Positions 1 through 12,730 of a stretch of DNA of 64,000 bases are shown in pieces. Position 1 is the stretch's first letter. Each line of letters starts with the position of its first letter. The notes below the pieces were generated by a model. That model was not told the origin of the DNA. It searched no databases and was given only the letters and a program-made list of their open reading frames with translations. Source of the stretch: Trichoplax sp. H2 (lineage: Eukaryota > Placozoa > Uniplacotomia > Trichoplacea); assembly GCA_003344405.1 (NCBI GenBank), contig NOWV01000173.1, forward strand, positions 103,515 to 167,514. Direction: 5' to 3'. The position numbers were made by a program, and so were the translations under genes.

Positions 1-555
1 CGTTGAATAGAACCTACTTTTCCGGAATTAACGAACTTTTATCAATCTAATTGTGGATGCTTTAGTCACATATTTAGGCTCCTAATTGCTATACTAATTC
101 TTTCAATAACTGCAAGAGTTTATATTTTCGAAAAACGCTATTTCATTTTTAAGCTTGCATAATGGTGTATAGAACGTATACGTAAGTTAGATTATTTTTT
201 TCTTGATATTATAATGCAATTAGACCAGTAGATAATAATTAATTTATTAATTATTACTTACAGTAGACAATAATATGATTGATCAGATTGACGAGGCTAA
301 TGCCCCAACTCGTTTGCTTTTGCGTACTGCTGTAAGTTACACATTCAGAGGTTCTACTCTATACCCTAATAGTAATATCTACGAATTATAGAGTTTAATC
401 ATGTTATAACAGCACTTTAAGTGGCTATGTACGGAAAGAACTATGCGATTATAAGTCTATTCTCAAAATATACTAGCAAAAATTCTGTCACTAAAACTTG
501 GTAATTGCTGTAGAATATTCATGAGCATTAATGCATAGCTTTACTGGAGACATAC

Positions 556-2116
556 TCTGAAAGACCTTTCGTCGATTTGAATACACAGTTCGTTATGGAC
601 TGCATAGGGGAAATATCATACTGTTGAACAGGAATTTTTTGTACACAGCCCTTCATATCTGCCTTCCATATTACAAAATGGCCGTTCTGAATGTTAAAAT
701 ATAAGTCAAATGGTTTAGAATTTTTGCTGCTAAGTGTGGTAGAATGAAAATCATTCAGATAATTTAGACTTTATGAACAATACAACTAACGGTCGAATCT
801 TAACAAACCTCATCACCACTGACTAATGAGTTTCCATGCCCATTCCAACTTATAACACTAACACATGTCTTATGAGACTGATTTAAAATGATTTGACTAT
901 TGTCTTGCTTTAACCATATAATTATTTCACCATTGTCCCACCCAACAGCCAGAACATCACGATGAGGATGCCACTCAATGTAGCTAACCGATGATTGCTT
1001 CTGGATAGTTATATCTTCCATCAGTTCACCCTTTCATGAAAGAAAGCAAGGACAATGTTACTAATGCAGGAAGGTCTTATTTTATCATCATGCTAGAGAA
1101 TTAATTAACCTGGTATTTAACGGAAAGTTTTATATGGGCGACATATTTTTAAGCAGAAAGTTATTCTATATTCACAGTTACTACAGTTAAGAGTTTGGAG
1201 GTATAAAATTTGCTATTATTGCTTGTATTTATTCCGAGATAACTAAATTAATTTGTTTTTCAAGACGCATTTAACAATTTTTTGAAAATTAACAGTATGT
1301 AAAATTACTAATAGAAATAAAACGTGCAACATCATAGAAAATACTTGAAGATTATTATCACTTAAATTTAATACTGTACGTCTAGGAACCTTTAAGTTTT
1401 CGCAATTAACTACCTAAAATCCTAGGTTAATCATTTTTATCTTAAAATTGCACTCAAATCAAATATGCATTGCCACAATTAAGTTTCTACCAGCGAAAAT
1501 GTTAGTAATATAAAGTAAAATGACAGTTCATCCTGATACTGAATTGAATATAATTTATTATGATTGAAAATGATATTTTATCCTGGATTCAACTTTGGAT
1601 ACATAAAGTACGCATATGATTGCATACTTTGGATGTGGCGATAATTTCTTCGTACGTTATTTTTAAAAGATTTTAAACTGGAAATATTACAGTAAAATTA
1701 TAACATAGAAAATAGATGTAATCTTGTTGATATGTAAAGAAAAGTACAGAGAAATTGTGGCAATTTAATCAGAATTAGCTTGCTTGCGGTATTGAATTTT
1801 AAATGTTTCGTTTTTAATTCTATTTTTAAACTACATATTCAGTCATGCAGGTAAAATAGTGTAGCTTATCAAAATGTGGTCATTGTCCCTGTTGCCAATG
1901 ATTTTATGGTGCATAGCCATGTTCACAAGGCTAACTGGTACATTAGTCATTATTTTTCGGTGATCTTACCTCATTACTGTAAATATTAACTTCTCCAGAG
2001 ACTTCATCTCGCCCCTTAACGGCAACAGCAAGTAATTGACTAACTGTGTGCCAAGCTATCTTGGTATTAAATCCTTCAGAAGGCGCATTAAGCTTCTTGT
2101 CAAAGTATACAGCCAT
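556..2116 (-). CDS. IFT140: Intraflagellar transport protein 140, first three coding exons (partial)
   Basis: IFT140 is a core subunit of the IFT-A complex, which drives retrograde transport and membrane-protein entry in cilia. Three exons read on the minus strand. Exon 1 (2116-1970, 49 codons) starts MAVYFDKKLNAP and ends at a gtaag donor. Exon 2 (1030-809, 74 codons) holds WHPHRDVLAVGWDNGE, matching the family's WHPTRxVLAVGW(E/D)xGE WD40 blade, and ends SGDE before gtttgt. Exon 3 (686 to about 556) continues NGHFVIWKADMKG, another WD strand. Exons 1 and 2 are in phase 0. These are the N-terminal beta-propeller; the rest lies left of the window. Exon 3's donor is uncertain (gtatgt near 555 or gtaaag near 543). 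No further exon was recognised at 1-540. The protein identity is strong from motif order and length. Confidence 0.85.
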
Positions 2117-3099
2117 CGTTCACCTTGATTTTGTCAGATCTTTTTATGGTATTGATAATGCCTTGTAACTATAAAATATAAAACGTTTGAGTAGCGCAAA
2201 ATAAGTCTATTCTAAGGTCGAGAAAGTATTAAATTACTAGCACCTTGAGTTTAATAAGATTACGAATGAATATCTACATCTCTTTTAGGTGGTTTTTTAT
2301 TCGACTTAGGTGGCTATAGTATCGAAATGGGTATGGAATTTGGGACTATTTTATACTGATGTAAGTAATACCGTACTGTATATCACTATTGTAACTGAGT
2401 TTGTTAGTTTAAATTTGCGTTGATGAACACTACATTGCTGCTAAGAAAAACAGGCGAACTAAAGCCGATATCGCGTAGTCTTCAATTATTTCACTATCCC
2501 TTACTAACTAGAGATAGAACAGCATGCAGGAATAATTTAAAATTGAATCGTTTATGTTGATGTTCTAGATAACAGAGAAATCGATATTCTAAAATTGCTT
2601 CAACAATGGTTGTAAAATAGATATACAGTACATACCTGAACATAAAATAGCTAACCCGATAGACACCAAGGATGATGTCTTCTAAATACACAAGATTAAG
2701 CTTTGGAGTATCGTAAACTTTAATTTGAGATCCAATTCCAATATTGAAAAGGGGAATGACGGCGTGTTAAATAATTTTTATGCTATCTAAAAGGATATCA
2801 AGCCTCGTTCAACGTGATATGTTGCCTCCAATGGATTTGAATAGGTTAGTGTATTCAGTGATGATCATAGAAATGTTTGATTCATACCAGTTTCAGATTA
2901 GTGTCTTTATTCCAGCATTATTGCCTATACTCGCCCTAATCCAGTATTTGTATCGCAGGCTACCCCGACGTCGTTATTAGCAACACTTGCCGATGCGGAT
3001 AAAATGCTTTTGACCATTTGGTAAACATGACAACGCCGACTTAGAACGGTATCCTGTACTCTAGAGGATCGATCTGCGAACTGCGCAGGTACGGTGTTG

Positions 3100-3190
3100 T
3101 TCAGTGCTCACTACAGTACATTCCACTACAGTGTACAGTATAGTACTGTGTTAACTGTACAGTACTGTACTGTACTTAAAGTACTGTAAT
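3100..3190. repeat. Cluster of GTACTGTAC/GTACAGTAC palindromic words
   Basis: Within about 90 bp the words TACAGTA and TACTGTA alternate many times, so the stretch can fold on itself in several registers. Related words recur across the window (for example 11,020-11,070 and 4,325-4,355). The cluster sits directly upstream of the 3.2-3.9 kb tandem array. Function unknown. Confidence 0.6.
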
Positions 3191-3214
3191 CCTTTACTCC
3201 AACTTTTCATATGA

Positions 3215-3925
3215 TGATGCTCGTCTCTTTCTGAACCCATGTAAAAAGGATTGAGCATGGAGTTCTCAGTAGTTCAATTTTGAACGATTTAATGTATATG
3301 TATATGATATATAGATATATACAGTACATTATATCATTATCATCATGTCTCTTTCTGAACCCATGTCAAAAGGATTGAGCATGGAGTTCTCAGTAGTTCA
3401 ACTTTGAACGATTTAATGTATATGCGATATATACATTATATCATCATCATCATCATGTCTCTTTCTGAACCCATGTGAAAAGGATTGAGCATGGAGTTCT
3501 CAGTAGTTCAATTTTGAACGATTTAATGTATATGTATATGATATATAGATATATACAGTACATTATATCATTATCATCATGTCTCTTTCTGAACCCATGT
3601 CAAAAGGATTGAGCATGGAGTTCTCAGTAGTTCAACTTTGAACGATTTAATGTATATGCGATATATACATTATATCATCATCATCATCATGTCTCTTTCT
3701 GAACCCATGTGAAAAGGATTGAGCATGGAGTTCTCAGTAGTTCAATTTTGAACGATTTAATGTATATGTATATGATATATAGATATATACAGTTCATTAT
3801 ATCATTATCATCATGTCTCTTTCTGAACCCATGTCAAAAGGATTGAGCATGGAGTTCTCAGTAGTTCAACTTTGAACGATTTAATGTATATATGATATAT
3901 AGATATATATATTATACATGTACAT
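3215..3925. repeat. Tandem array with alternating 124-bp and 110-bp monomers
   Basis: The word GTCTCTTTCTGAACCC begins at 3223, 3347, 3457, 3581, 3691 and 3814, so spacings alternate 124, 110, 124, 110, 123. The two monomer types differ consistently: the long one carries CAATTTTGAA and a TATATGTATATGATATATAG tail, the short one carries CAACTTTGAA and a tail with ATGCGATATATAC followed by a (TCA)n run. The real repeating unit is therefore a dimer of about 234 bp present three times, the last tail diverging. Copies are nearly identical, which implies recent unequal exchange. No coding sense is apparent. Confidence 0.93.
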
Positions 3926-5094
3926 ACAGTCGTGCAACCATTCGAACATTGGCCGTTACCTATATATATATATACATTAGACATGTTCACACAGTCGTGC
4001 AACCATAATGATGGCTGCACGACTGTCACTGTACTGTACAGGGAGAACTTCCTCTTCATAGATGTCTTCTAGCATAGTGATGTAATCGATGATACGCGCA
4101 CACTTAAATGCTCTTGTCTCATCGAGACAAGAAAACGATTTCGAGTGATCGCTGTCTTGGATTGCAGAAATTAAATTGGCGTGCTCTCCGTCGAGTCATA
4201 ATGAAACGTTTTCTTATGTCGATGATGTCATCTTTCTTGTAAAACAGTTCCGTTCTGTGACTGTTAATTTGCTACCTAGCTATCGCCAGGCGTAGAGGGA
4301 AGAAAAAGACCTAGAGTGCATAACTGTTTACTGACACTTTGTCAGTACTGTACAGTAATAAGTCTTCATAAGGGTGCAAGTGAAGGCGCAGGGTAGCTAA
4401 TCTGTTATTGGTTTTAGTAAACCAAAGAGAGAGACAACGAGAAAGTTCTGTGCAAAGTAATGCAAAGGCCTATCTTTTTTTTTCTGTTCAATCTACTATA
4501 CGGTATTAAAGTGCAAACCAACTTTCGAGCTAGATATTGATTGTAAACCGATGTTGCCCTGTTGCAGATTACGAAACAGTTAAAGTAGCAAGCGAAGTAA
4601 GCTCCGCATACTATATTTAGCATCATCACTTTCCGTTTTTCTCGTTTCTTAACAGTATAACACTGTATCGCTGTACTACAGTTAGGGTTAACACTGGCTA
4701 CAGTATTCATTATAATATTATACTCGATATAGTAACTCGTGGCAACAAATTACAAGAACGAATGCCTTTCATGCTGACATCTTGAGAATAAATTTGGTCG
4801 AGCTCGATTATTCTCGCTTAAATCGTAGCAAGATCAATAGGGAACTGTAGGCTAAAAATTTCAGGTCATGATATCGTATAGCATCACTATCACATACGAT
4901 CATGTAGACTGTACTGACAGTTTACAGAAGGCGTGCCGACCTGTCTGAATTGTCCAGTATGGTATTTTCCGTACTGCACTGAGAAGCGTATACTGAACAC
5001 TGTAAGGTGAGTTCATTTTAAGAGAGTAGACACAACACTGTAACTGAACTTTCTGCCTAGAGGTGAAAGGTAAAGGGGCATCCAAAGCTGCAGC

Positions 5095-8000
5095 ATGGCT
5101 CACGAAACAGATCAATGTTTAAAGAACTACAAGTACTATTTTAAATCTGACATTTTGGCTAATAAAGTAGCCTTTATTAGTGGTGGTGGTTCAGGAATTT
5201 GCTTTAGAATTACCGAAATATACATGAGGTAACTTGTAGCGTAAATTTGCCGATGGGTACACCACCCGGATAGACAAATATTACAGGCTCAAACCTTGCA
5301 ACACTGCCACCATACGACCTTGTTAGACGAACACGAGTAGTAGTCGTCATAGTCATTGGCAGTGATTAAACATGTAAAATTATATTTCATCTATTTACGT
5401 GGAGCTTAGCGTGCTATATTAGTAGATGTGATCGAAATGCGGATTTCAACGTAACAATGAAAGACTAGAAAACAGTTCAAAACATCTGTGTCAGATTTGG
5501 TGACCTGTAAACATACGTAGGCTTACATTTCAGTATCAGTGTCGATATTGGATACTAATTAAGGTAGCGTTGTTGGACGCGATTTTCTTGGATTGCAAAC
5601 GATCGGCAGAAATCATTAGGCATCAACAAACTGGCTAAATTTTGTAGCTCATTCTCGAAATCAAATTTGCTAAAGTTACAGTTTGTAATACATATGACTG
5701 TGCGATTATCTCTTACTGGAGTACAGTTATGTACAGTACTCGCATAAACACTTGATATAGTATGGATTATGGAATTTTCGTATTTATAAAAACGTAAACT
5801 GCTCTAATCACGTACAGATTGCTAGAATACGTTGGCTAACTGAATCTACTGCCTAGAAAAGGAGAGCAGTCAGAGCTGCTGTACCTACTGTATAGAGCTA
5901 AAGCAGTTCATTATAATAATTTTATTTGTATTTACGCGTATTTTTATGTGATATGTGGAACGTTTATACATTAATTATATTTGTATTTACAAGTTACCTG
6001 CAGTAGTACGTTGGTGATTGTTGTAATCAGTCGATCATGTAAATGTTAACTGGGTGGAATTGACTAAGCTATAATATTAATAATTATATATAATCGTAAG
6101 GGAATTAGTATTAAGTACGATATAAAAGTTTCTCGAAATAATACTTTTTGTTACATCTACTCGATAAATGTAACCTGTATACAAACGCTGTAAACTACGC
6201 GTATAGGCCGTTATACGTACGATGATAGAATGGAAATTACTGTATCCAAATAATATTGAATGAATGATTTTACTATCTATGAACACTACTGACAAAGCAA
6301 TGCACCTTTAGACTAAAGTCTTGCTTTATATAACTATGTCAGTGGAAATAGAGTACAGATTGCAAACCTTGCTAATAATAATGGAATCTTTGTTATATCT
6401 TATTCATTGCAAAACAGGCATGGATGCGATACCGTGATAGCTAGCCGCAATTTTAATCGCGTAAAAGAGGTACAGTGTAGTTACGGCTATAGATTGTATC
6501 CATAAGCAACGACACTCATTGTGAACTGTTATTTTTTATAGTAATTTGTACATATTACATTACTTGAGTTTCAGTATTCGAATTAAGATTTGATTTTATT
6601 AAATTTAGTAAACCTTTATCAGGTGGATCATAGTTAGTTTTTAACTATAGTCCTTAAATAAATACCGTTCAAGTTATTAACATCTATACTCATGTTAACA
6701 AACTACTGACAGGCTGCGGAAAGGCTGGAGAAGGCAACAGGCCGTAGATGTTTACCTGTCCGAATGGATGTACGAAAGGTGAATTCAGCAGTCTCTATTA
6801 ATTTTCGAACTCAGATGTTATCTTATAAGTAATGATACGGTACAATCGGTCTGTCTATAGACAATAGTTGAATGCTTACCATCTGCAACATACATCGCAA
6901 CTAACAAGCATATGTAGATTTATTAACAGTACATGTTTATGATTGATACAGCCTCAAGAAATTCAAGATGCGGTTGATCAAGCATTGAGCCACTACAATC
7001 GAATCGATATTTTAATTAATGGAGCTGCGGGCAATTTCTTGTGCCCTGCTAGTAGATTATCTTATAATGCATTCAGAACAGGTGACGCAATTGTGGATAT
7101 TGACCTAGTTGTATACTTATTATTCACTTCTGTTAAAGTACTATGCCAGATTATTGTCAAAGTACGCGTATCGTAAATTAGCCGTAATACTTATAAAGTT
7201 ATGGATATGGAATTATTTTACTCTAATGATGATACGTTTCTATCTTGAACCCTTTAGTCATCGAAATTGATACGCTAGGAACATTTAATTTGAGCAAAGC
7301 TGTTTACGAAAAGTATTTCTCTGTAAGTAATTTTCAACCTTTACCATGTTTTATAGCCCTTAAGTATACCTTACTAAATATAATAATGCTTATGACCACT
7401 ACAGAAACATGGAGGAAATATAATCAACATATCAGCTACTCTACACTATAATGGCGACGTACTTCAGGTTGCATTTTAAGCCTTACGTATTTAATTGCAA
7501 AGTATTTTGCGAATTGTATAGCTGTAAAGAATCCAACAAGATATTGCTTAATAATTCCCCTATAAAACGCTTTTTGAAAGTTTAATATTTTTTCCACGAA
7601 ATACTAGGTACATGTTGGTGCTGCAAAGGCTGCAATTGGTATGCAAATATAATCACACGTTCTATATTATTAATTTCCAATTTTTACTTACGCGTATATA
7701 TAATTATCGAACCCATCGTTTTTATTATTAACTGATATTAAATTAAGTTAGATCGGATATGTAAATTTATTTGTTTAAAGTTATGGTGTAAATTCTGATT
7801 CGTAATGATACAATGTCTGCAACTAGATGCTATGACAAAACACTTGGCTAGGGAATGGGGTCGTGATGGCGTCCGTGTCAACTGTATTGCTCCTGGCCCA
7901 ATAGCTGATACCGAAGGAATGAGAAGATTAGGTACGCGTATGATTCTTAACTAAAATGTGTTGAAAATATGTGATATTTGTTAAACTTGATTGTACTTTT

Positions 8001-8311
8001 CTCAGTTTTACCGCTAGGCCTATGATAATTTAAAACTAACTTTGTGTATTGTATTCCCCGATTTATTCTCTGTAATACATAAATTAGGCGGAGACAAAGA
8101 GGAACTAGCTCGGCATGTAAAAGAAGATATTCCTCTTGGTAGGATGGGTTCACGTATAGACATCGGAGATTCGGCGGTTTACTTGGGTTCCGAGGTTTCG
8201 TCATACATTACAGGAACAGTACTTATCGTTGATGGAGGAACTTGTATGGTATCCCGCCGAAATATATTTGAGGCGGAACGAATGATGCGAAAACTTGCTA
8301 GTAAACTCTAA
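5095..8311 (+). CDS. DECR2: Peroxisomal 2,4-dienoyl-CoA reductase, nine exons
   Basis: This short-chain dehydrogenase reduces 2,4-dienoyl-CoA with NADPH so that polyunsaturated fatty acids can be beta-oxidised in peroxisomes. Exons: 5095-5228, 6418-6469, 6713-6778, 6952-7081, 7258-7322, 7405-7467, 7608-7638, 7827-7931, 8088-8311; all have AG/GT borders and the phases join without a stop. In order they encode the Rossmann glycine motif (SGGGSGIC), [67 protein letters not shown] (catalytic-type Lys), [11 protein letters not shown], and [14 protein letters not shown]. The protein ends ASKL, a peroxisomal PTS1 signal. Each block lines up with the vertebrate DECR2 order. Unusual: the last glycine of TGxxxGIG is Cys. 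Confidence 0.93.
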
Positions 8312-8940
8312 ATCTTTATGTATCATTATAGAATACGTGTATTAGATAAACACGCTGTAGCGCTTGCCTCGATGTGAGCGTAACAGAGCTTATTTTCTCA
8401 GTGTAACGGCTCTACCAATTTTTAAAATTTAGCTCGAAAAATAATTACGTATAATTTAATCATCTCTAGATAGTAACATTGAGAGTCGCCCGCGTTGTAG
8501 GGGCAAGTAGACTATTACGTATCATGTAAAATTTTCTATATTGCACCACTGCGGAACCAATAGCTTTACAAATAAAATTTGCTATCTACATTGCTACAAT
8601 TTAATTGGTGATGCCAACTACTGTAAAATTAATATCCCCATTGCAGTCTGCATTCAATTTCTGTGAGGATATTTCGCTAGATTGCCATATACCGTTCTTA
8701 ACTCTGTAGCATATCACTGACACACGTTCATATCAAATTTACAAGATGTACCACTTGGTAATAGGAAAGTTCTACACTACGTCGAGCATTAATCTTCAGT
8801 TGATGAATAGTTATCTACATGCAGTCGAATATTTTCATAAATTGGTTTCAAAGGCACAAGGAACGAGTACACAATCATCATCAAGAACCCAGTCTTTATT
8901 ATACAGCTTGTTACATATTGATCATACGAGAAGTAAAGTA

Positions 8941-10731
8941 CTACTTCTTCTTCTTGATATCTGTGACGGTTAGACCTGCAAAAACAATATTGAAATGACC
9001 CATTAATAGAGAGTATAACAACTTCAAAGTAATCCGATTTATGAACAGTCCTAGATCAGCAAATTACGCTCTCAGGTTTGTAAAAACATCGATACGATCT
9101 AAATCGGTCTACTTTTGCTGGTTGGTTTACAGTATAAAAGTTACAATTTTCTAAGGTTATCCTGAAGTATATCTATATATATATTTCGTCTAATTATAAT
9201 GATTTAGAAGAGTACAAAACTATGCAAACTATCCTCTTCTAGTGTATATTGTATAACGTATTATAACTATATTTTCAATTGAACACGAACTATTAAAGAA
9301 AGTAAGTAAGATTCTATCTATTAATTGTAATTCCAAAGTTTCGCTATCAACTACAAATCCTTTAACTATAGGTAGTGATTAGAAAATGTCACCATCTTTA
9401 TAATAATTCAGTGACACGCGCATCTTAACAACGGATAGAATCTAGTGGTACAGGCTTTAAGTAAAATAGGTAAACCTTAAATTCCGATATCCTATATTGT
9501 ATGCGCATACTGTAATATTACCTGGAGGTAGAGATTGCCTCAATTTATCAGCTTTTTCTCCATCATCAACAACTAGAGTATACAAGTATCTCTGGCATCG
9601 AACTTTAAACTTTGTTTTGTCTTTCAATTTGATAATTTTAACAGCTAGAAGACAATTATAGCCCGGAAGGAATTAGTATATGGTGCACGCTATGATTTAT
9701 AAGCTTCAAAATTACATTAACTTCTCTAACTTAAAAGATAAATGAGGATATATGCAAGGGCATTGTTAAAGTTCATTACATAGTCCAATGAATTTATTAG
9801 CAATGTTAAATAAGTGAGTACTATCAGCTAGCATTATATAAGTGTATTAAGTATAATTATTTATTACTTAGTGTTACAGTATTAGGTGAACGCGAATGTC
9901 TCTAACTCGTCGCATTCGTTTGAGATTACAAAATTGTCATCCATCACTATTAAGTAGATCTTAACGGTGATTCTATAAATTGTGATGCGAGTTCATGGTA
10001 ATTTCGCGGATTACAAATATAGTAGCTTGCGAACTCTGTCACTGCAAATCCTATCGACTTTACAGAATAGTTTTACGTTTCCTTTGAGTCGTTCATGCTA
10101 TCATACTGAAATTAGTGTTGCCATCAACAACCGATTTTAAAAACGAGAACAAGAAGCATAGCGATTACTACATACAATACTGTTTCACTATTCCCCAATA
10201 GGGAATGTTTAGCGCTAATTCTATGATATTGCCCAAACGTTATGTAGTGTACGGTAGGTAATCATTACCATGACTTCACTTTTGAGAATGAACAACATAA
10301 ATACTAAGTGAAGTAAACTACGTACAGTGTACTAAGTTTATAGCATCTATCTTGAGATGTCGAAAAACATTTAAAGATGATGATAATCTACCGTTGAAAA
10401 TTATGCAATTACTCTAATCAACATATAATACCTCTTGCGTCTTTACGACGAGCGGTTAACAGAAAGTCTTTAATTTCTTTAATTTCCTTAGGCTAGTTTG
10501 AAAATAGAAGAAATGTCAATTTTAGGTATAAATTTTTATCAATTTAGTATCTTTGCTACGGTTGAGTGGCCTAACGATCTAATGTTAATGAGAACTATCA
10601 GTGATTTAGCTCTGGGAAAGTAACATTCAAGTCCATTGTGATAGTAGTGTCTACTTTGGGAGCGATACAGGATCTACTTGCTATCTCCTTTTGCTCCATT
10701 ATCTTAGTGCACGCGCACTCCTACTTACCAT
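8941..10731 (-). CDS. RPL38: 60S ribosomal protein L38, four exons
   Basis: L38 is a small protein of the large ribosomal subunit. Exons in transcript order: 10731-10729 (only the ATG, then gtaag), 10492-10432, 9644-9522, 8975-8941. Together they give 222 nt, 73 residues plus stop, close to the usual 70. Recognisable blocks are [47 protein letters not shown] and a lysine-rich tail ITKKKK-like end (TDIKKKK). All splice borders are GT/AG and phases agree. A first coding exon holding only the start codon is common in ribosomal protein genes. A short plus-strand open frame at 8,746-8,973 overlaps the last exon and is not a gene. Confidence 0.93.
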
Positions 10732-11299
10732 GATCAAAGTATCCGAAGCAGCAATATAGCGAGACTGAAGCAGGAAAAAAAAAAGTATAATCTGTTAATA
10801 ACAAGACTACTCTCAAAGCAGAAGCTATTTTTTAAGCAGATGAGCATACGATGGCATTAATATACCAAGGATAAAGTTAGCAATCCGCCATTACCTGCAC
10901 TACTTCCTCCAGCGGATTCCCTGACAGATCGTTTTTACGTAAAAGAACTGTTGAGGGTATGCGCACGCGCTAATATACTGCATTGCGATACCATGCTGTA
11001 GCGAACACTCGAACAGCACAGTACTGTAGACTCTTATGCACTGTACACTGTACACTGTACACTTTGTACTGTAGGACAGTTCGAAATTGAGAAACATGTC
11101 GCCCTAACGTTCCAAACATTTCTATTCGTTATAGTCTCAGTATTAATGTACCGATTGACTAAAGTAAATGAATCCTTTTTTCTAAATTTAAGTAATATAT
11201 TGCGATCTCTATTTGACTATGTGGCAAAGTTGCTCTTGAAAGCAGTTCTACAACGGCATCAATGCCATTTTATTCAATTTAATTATTCTATCCTACGCT

Positions 11300-11701
11300 A
11301 TATTTGTTAAATTGGACGATGTAATACTATATACAGTACAGTGTTAGGCAGTAATAGTACAGTTACGATTGCTTTTGTTAGCACTAGCTTAGCATAGAAG
11401 TAACCTATTTTCATGAATCATTCGCGCCTATAAATAATTTCCTCCAGCTGTGCTCCTAACATTATAATAGCTATCTTCTTTCGCCTATCTTGTTCGTTAG
11501 TTCTGGTAGTTACATGGTAAGCTTGCACGCTTTATCTATTCTATACTACTGTAGTTATTCGACTAGTCACGTCGTTACTCGCACGATAATCTTACACGAT
11601 TATTCTCTTACACTTACTTAATTCAGGTTACTCTTCCGTTAGCTATTCTATTGTACTTTATTGCGACTAATGGCGAACTCTCAATCTTCCGAAACATCAC
11701 A
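11300..11701 (+). mobile_element. Solo-LTR-like element copy D, 5' end unclear
   Basis: From about 11,387 to 11,701 this matches copy C (30,750-31,066) almost throughout, including CGCGCCTATAAATAATTTCC (a TATA box) and the end ATGGCGAACTCTCAATC...CATCACA. The 5' part has diverged and I could not fix its first base or a target duplication. It belongs to the TGTAG...CA family described for copies A, B, C and E. Confidence 0.7.
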
Positions 11702-12035
11702 CTACCAGCTCAATTTTGTATTTTCACGTTGAGGAAAATACGATGTAAACATGAACTACTGTCATTGGAGTAGTCCCTGACGATGTACTATAGTAATTAT
11801 ACCATGCATACTGTCAGGCCAATGGACTGTGTTAGTGCTCGGCCTTATGAGGTAAAGGGTTTCTGTATTCAAAAGAAGGCATCGGTAGTGCCAACTCCAT
11901 ATATATGGGCACTTACAGAATTTGTGACAGTAATCGGCTAGTCTAGCAACCATACTCAAAGTGAGGGGCCGACAATTTTACTGGTTATCTCATCAGAAAC
12001 CAATGTCAGAAACGATACACTATGTTGTCCATGAT

Positions 12036-12535
12036 TGCTGTCCAAATGAGTTGCTAGTTGCTACTGTATTTTTGATTTATTTCGTGCAGTGTTATATACG
12101 GTTGTAGTGGTTGCGCCTTGTAGAATGACTACAAAATAATCAACTGCCAACATTATTTTGCTCTGAACGACCACTTACGTGCCTTTCCCTTGCGGAAAAT
12201 AGAGCATATTCTGTACGATAGCCTACGTAGTTAGACGGTGTCACGTTGAAATTATGCACGTAGCATAAATAGGTAAATCACAAACGTTGATGTCCAAATG
12301 AGTTGCTAGTGGCTACTGTATTTTGATTTATTTCGCGCAGTGTTATATACAGTTGCAGTGGTTGCGCCTTGTAAAATGACAACGAAATAATCATTTCCCA
12401 ACATTATTTTGCACTCAACGGCCACTTACGTGCCTTTCTCTTGCGGAAAATAGAACGTATTCTGCACGCTAGCCTACGCAATAAGGCTGTGTAACGTTGA
12501 AATTATGCACGTAGTATAAATAGGTAAATCACAAA
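12036..12535. repeat. Tandem duplication, unit about 250 bp
   Basis: TGTCCAAATGAGTTGCTAG occurs near 12,038 and 12,288, and GAAATTATGCACGTAG near 12,250 and 12,500. The two units stay alignable across their whole length with scattered substitutions and one-base indels, so the duplication is older than the 3.2-3.9 kb array. No reading frame is shared. Confidence 0.85.
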
Positions 12536-12730
12536 CGTTGATGAAACCTATACTACATCGTACCCGAGCGAGTATTAGAAGCAAGAGCTAATGTAAATAT
12601 GGACTAAATAGGTAAATCTCAAACGTTTATACTACTGTATACTGCAAAGGTTTCCCAGACAAACGTTTCTGAAATCGATACTGTATCGTACCCCATCGAG
12701 TATTAGAAACAAGAGCTTATATCAATCTCG
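12536..12730. repeat. Short diverged tandem repeat, unit about 120 bp
   Basis: Two related blocks follow the 250-bp duplication. Each has a TACT(A/G)(C/T)ATCGTACCC core, then CGAGTATTAGAA(G/A)CAAGAGCT and a region with AAACGTTT. They start near 12,541 and 12,668. Divergence is moderate. Confidence 0.65.

Larger units (their letters stand above)
2117..5094. other. Intergenic region between divergent IFT140 and DECR2
   Basis: This 3-kb spacer separates two divergently transcribed genes and should contain both promoters. Apart from the repeats listed separately (3,100-3,925), I see no coding exon. Short open frames at 2,494-2,691, 2,780-2,980, 4,414-4,710 and 4,900-5,115 show no recognisable domain, and the one at 3,811-4,059 runs through tandem repeat. 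The sequence is rich in TACTGTAC-type self-complementary words. Confidence 0.5.

Noticed and set aside
254-333. Exon-like segment ending GCCCCAACTCGTTTGCTT...ACTGCT before gtaagt, with an AG in front, on the plus strand (DQIDEANAPTRLLLRTA)
   Set aside because: The same stretch also has acceptor and donor on the minus strand, neither reading matches IFT140 or another family I know, and no partner exon was found.
3811-4059. 82-codon minus-strand open frame
   Set aside because: It runs through the tandem array and consists largely of repeat translation.
8746-8973. 75-codon plus-strand open frame
   Set aside because: It is antisense to the last exon of RPL38 and ends in that exon's lysine codons.
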